A stretch of 64,000 nucleotides of DNA, taken from the NCBI RefSeq assembly GCF_004011175.1, contig NZ_RQXX01000002.1, forward strand, positions 620,001-684,000, in the 5' to 3' direction. The notes under the pieces were generated by a model, which saw only the letters and a list, made by a program, of their open reading frames with translations, was not told the DNA's origin and made no database searches. The DNA is from Mesobaculum littorinae. GTDB lineage: Bacteria > Pseudomonadota > Alphaproteobacteria > Rhodobacterales > Rhodobacteraceae. A program made the translations under genes and the position numbers. Positions 61,600-64,000 of the stretch are shown here, one piece after another. Position 1 is the stretch's first letter; each line of letters begins with the position of its first letter.

Positions 61600-62262
61600 A
61601 TGCACGGGCTATTCAATCGGGCCCTGCAGAGATTTGTGCAGGACACCTACGGGGCGGATGTCTGGGACGACATCGCCCGCTCGGCCGACCTGGGGCTGGT
61701 CTGTTTCGAAGCCTTGCTTGTCTACGACGACGACCTGACCGAGGCCGTTCTGCGCGCCGGGTCCAAGCGGCTGGACAAATCGCGCGAGGCGCTGCTTGAG
61801 GACATGGGCACCTACCTCGTGTCGCATCCCAAGGTGACGGCGCCGCGCCGCCTCCTGCGCTTCGGCGGCGAGGATTACGTGGCCTTCCTGCATTCGCTCG
61901 ACGACCTGCCCGACCGCGCGCGGCTGGCGGTGCCCGACCTCGACCTGCCGCAGATGCGGGTGCGCGAGGGGCGGGACGGCCGGTACCTGGTGCATTGCCG
62001 CTGCCGCTTTGCGGGCGAGGGGCTGGTGCTGCTGGGGATCCTGCGCGGGATGGCCGACGACTACGGCGCGCTGGCCTCGTTCGATGTCCAGCCCGCCGCC
62101 TGGGGCCTGGGCGGCTTTGCCGACCCCGACGCCGCTTTGGAGCGCGGCGATCTGGACGGCGCGGCGCCGGGGGCGCCCGGCGTGGGCCTTGTCATCGAAG
62201 TCGACATCCACCTGCTGGACTATGCCGCGGGCCGGACCTTCGCACTGGCGGAGCAGGCATGA
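61600..62262 (+). CDS. H-NOX (heme NO-binding) domain protein lacking the proximal histidine
   Basis: 220 residues from ATG 61600 (MHGLFNRALQRFV, the family N-terminus; an ATG five codons upstream is possible). The fold is recognised by DTYGADVWDDIARSADLG, LLEDMGTYLVSHPKV and LLRFGGEDYVAFLHSLDDL. In heme-binding H-NOX a histidine follows this DxL segment; here residue 104 is Pro (DDLPDRARL). The YxSxR propionate motif also seems replaced (HCRCR). Its stop overlaps the next gene as ATGA. It probably regulates the adjoining diguanylate cyclase. Confidence 0.82.
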   Translation: MHGLFNRALQRFVQDTYGADVWDDIARSADLGLVCFEALLVYDDDLTEAVLRAGSKRLDKSREALLEDMGTYLVSHPKVTAPRRLLRFGGEDYVAFLHSLDDLPDRARLAVPDLDLPQMRVREGRDGRYLVHCRCRFAGEGLVLLGILRGMADDYGALASFDVQPAAWGLGGFADPDAALERGDLDGAAPGAPGVGLVIEVDIHLLDYAAGRTFALAEQA

Positions 62263-63314
62263 CCGCACTGCGTCTCCAGTCCGCGGCGCTCGATCGCCTG
62301 ATGCCCATGCACCTGCAGCTGGATCGGACCGGGCGGCTGCTGCATGCGGGGCCCACGCTGCGCCGGCTGATGCATGACGTATGCTTCGACGGGGCGACCC
62401 TGCTGGATCTCTTCGACGTGCGCGGGCTGCAGCCCGTCACGTCGTTCGACACCCTGCGCGGCATGACGGGCAGCGCGCTGCACCTGCGCGGCCGCCACCC
62501 GGAGGGGATCAAGTTCCGCGGCCTGATCGTGGACATGGACGAAGCCGCGGAAGGGGACGAACCGTTGCGCGGCCCGGCCACGGCGGCCTATGTGCTGAAC
62601 CTGTCGCTGGGGCTGAACGAATTGTCGACGCTGTCCGACACCTCGCTGACCGCGGCGGATTTCCCGGCTACCGACATGGTGGCGGACATGCTGTACCTGA
62701 TCGAGGCCAACAGCGCCGCGATGGGCGAGGCACGGCGCCTGATCGGCCGCCTGCAGGAGGCGCAGACCGAGTCCGAGCGGCTGGCGTTGACCGACGACCT
62801 GACGGGGCTCGGCAACCGCCGGACACTCGACAGCGTGCTCAGGCGATACTCGGTCCGGGCGCGGCCCTTTGCGGTCACGCATATTGATCTGGACGACTTC
62901 AAGCTGATCAATGACACGCATGGCCATTCGGCCGGGGACCGCGTGCTGCGCGGCGTCGCCAAGGTCCTGTCCGAGGAAACGCGCGAGTCCGATACCGTGG
63001 TCCGGGCGGGCGGCGACGAGTTCGTGCTGATCCTTGACGACATAACCGATCCGGCGGTGGTCGAACGAGTGGCGGCGCGGATCATCGCGCGGCTGTCGGC
63101 GGCCGAGGTGTCGGGCGCGCCGGGCATCACCGTCTCGGGGAGCCTCGGCACGACGCTGTCATCCTTTTACACCCGGCCTGACGGGGCGCGGATGCTGCGC
63201 GACGCCGACGTTGCGCTCTATGCCTCGAAGGCGGCGGGCCGGGCGCGACATGTCCTGTGGTACGAGGGCCTGACCCACGGCCTTGGCGACACCTCGGAGG
63301 AAGCGGCTGGCTGA
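62259..63314 (+). CDS. H-NOX-associated diguanylate cyclase (HNOBA-GGDEF)
   Basis: 351 residues. The N-terminal HNOBA-like sensor (1-165: MHLQLDRTGRLLHAGPTL, LLDLFDVRGLQPV, LRGRHPEGIKFRGLIVDMD) is linked by a helix (about 150-185) to a GGDEF domain with DDLTGLGNRRT, THIDLDDFKLINDTHGHSAGD and GGDEF at 251-255. The I-site RESD (242-245) is intact. It should make c-di-GMP under control of the H-NOX-fold partner, with which it is translationally coupled. Confidence 0.9.
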   Translation: MTALRLQSAALDRLMPMHLQLDRTGRLLHAGPTLRRLMHDVCFDGATLLDLFDVRGLQPVTSFDTLRGMTGSALHLRGRHPEGIKFRGLIVDMDEAAEGDEPLRGPATAAYVLNLSLGLNELSTLSDTSLTAADFPATDMVADMLYLIEANSAAMGEARRLIGRLQEAQTESERLALTDDLTGLGNRRTLDSVLRRYSVRARPFAVTHIDLDDFKLINDTHGHSAGDRVLRGVAKVLSEETRESDTVVRAGGDEFVLILDDITDPAVVERVAARIIARLSAAEVSGAPGITVSGSLGTTLSSFYTRPDGARMLRDADVALYASKAAGRARHVLWYEGLTHGLGDTSEEAAG

Positions 63315-63652
63315 CCGCAGCCGCGCCGGGGAACGGCAGATCCCGTCAAGCGCCCCGGTGGGGCGCAGCTTCGTGCAAGGTCGGATCTGTTGACCGCCCC
63401 TGCGCCGGCAGCGGAAGAGCAGGAGTGCGGACAGGTGTGGAGGCTAGACGAGCACGAGGGCTGAACGGGCCTGCAGGCAGGGGCGGGTGCGAAGGAGGAG
63501 AGGCGAGAAGCCGGATCAGGCGCGGCTGCCGGGAAACCGGACACTCCGCGCTTTTATACCTCGGGCCCGGATTGGATCGAACCACCTGAGGGGGTCCGAT
63601 CCTGACCCGGGTGGGCGGTAAACCGGCCCGGCGAGTTTGGCCGCGAAGCCGG
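63315..63652. other. intergenic stretch between convergent genes
   Basis: 338 bases between the cyclase gene and the transglycosylase gene. A 10 bp hairpin with one mismatch (63574-63583 with 63593-63602) could be a terminator. TTTTATACC at 63553-63561 resembles a -10 element but has no gene behind it. No coding region is evident. Confidence 0.45.
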
Positions 63653-64000
63653 TCAGCCGTCGATGCGGGCGGCCATGATGGCGATGGCCTGCTGGTAGAC
63701 CGTCGCCGCGTTCCATTCCTGGATCACGCGATAGTTCGGCTGGCCCTGCTGGTAGCCGGCGCCGGGCTGCCAGCCCTTGGCGCGCAGGTAGTTCGCCGTC
63801 GATGCCAGAGCGTCGGTCTGGTTGGTCAGGTCGATGCGGCCGTCGCCATTGCCGTCGACCCCGTAGGCCAGCGCGTTGCCCGGCAGGAACTGGGTGTGCC
63901 CCAGCTCGCCATGCATCGCCCCGATCGAGGAGGGCGAGATCGTGCCGCGGTCCACCAGTTTCAGCGCGGCCAGCAGGTGCCCGGTGAAGAAGTCGGACCG
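63653..64000 (-). CDS. lytic murein transglycosylase, C-terminal part (5' end outside window)
   Basis: The frame is open from the stop at 63653 to the window edge, giving the last 115 residues: FFTGHLLAALKLVDRG, SSIGAMHGELGHTQFLP, VDGNGDGRIDLTNQTDALASTANYL, then QGQPNYRVIQEWNAATVYQQAIAIMA. This is the MltB/SltB1-type domain that cleaves peptidoglycan to 1,6-anhydro products. The catalytic glutamate lies upstream, outside the window. Confidence 0.92.
   Translation of the reverse strand, partial: RSDFFTGHLLAALKLVDRGTISPSSIGAMHGELGHTQFLPGNALAYGVDGNGDGRIDLTNQTDALASTANYLRAKGWQPGAGYQQGQPNYRVIQEWNAATVYQQAIAIMAARIDG

Overview
The window is about 64 kb of very GC-rich bacterial chromosome. Gene content and order point to an alphaproteobacterium of the order Rhodobacterales (Rhodobacteraceae/Paracoccaceae type): folP-glmM, ccmI-ruvX-DUF1289, soxBDAG, yfgM-like/bamB/der, serS next to yajC-secD-secF, pntAB, a stand-alone corrinoid protein and a GTTC-N7-GTTC LexA-type box. 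The species cannot be named from sequence alone. I see no phage, IS element, CRISPR array, rRNA or tRNA. Coding is dense, with many ATGA start/stop overlaps.

Layout. 0-4.7 kb: folP (5' truncated) and glmM, then a minus-strand ccmI-ruvX-DUF1289 operon. 4.9-11.3 kb: heterotetrameric sarcosine oxidase, soxB...soxD-soxA-soxG, in which soxB is separated from soxDAG by about 1.16 kb holding two very small acidic single-span membrane proteins and a repeat/hairpin block. 11.7-15.5 kb: iron superoxide dismutase, a DedA protein, a stress-like pair and a LOG-family hydrolase. 15.7-24.4 kb: a LysM protein with a very long disordered middle, an Atm1-type ABC exporter, then YfgM-like, BamB and Der. 24.7-29.3 kb: an accessory stretch around serS, with an ankyrin gene broken by an in-frame TGA, a membrane coiled-coil protein and an AT-richer pentapeptide-repeat membrane protein. 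29.5-33.6 kb: yajC-secD-secF-TSUP-Mth938. 33.8-43.3 kb: J-domain protein, BolA, DUF4177, GatB, two tandem paralogous lysozyme-like proteins, an acyltransferase, a DJ-1-like protein and PepN. 43.5-50.5 kb: a third micro membrane protein, a class I glutamine amidotransferase overlapping tail-to-tail with a Rap1a-like secreted protein, D-lyxose isomerase, PntAB and the corrinoid protein. 50.7-57.6 kb: a radical SAM protein behind a LexA-type box, NUDIX, DUF983, an EF-hand/ECF sigma/anti-sigma/periplasmic sensor cluster, a PleD-like diguanylate cyclase and DUF3572. 57.6-64 kb: MarR, HAD hydrolase, a 4 x 16 bp repeat array, DUF4153, an H-NOX/diguanylate cyclase pair and the 3' end of a lytic transglycosylase gene.

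How the genes work together. Sarcosine oxidase produces glycine, H2O2 and one-carbon units on folate; folP lies upstream and sodB just downstream. Envelope functions dominate: SecDF-YajC, BamB, YfgM-like, lysozyme-like proteins, LysM, DedA and CcmI. Two c-di-GMP synthases are present, one apparently controlled by an H-NOX-fold partner that lacks the usual proximal heme histidine. The least ordinary signals are the insert inside the sox operon, the ligand-less H-NOX, the accessory genes around serS, the LexA-type box on a radical SAM gene, and the 16 bp repeat array.
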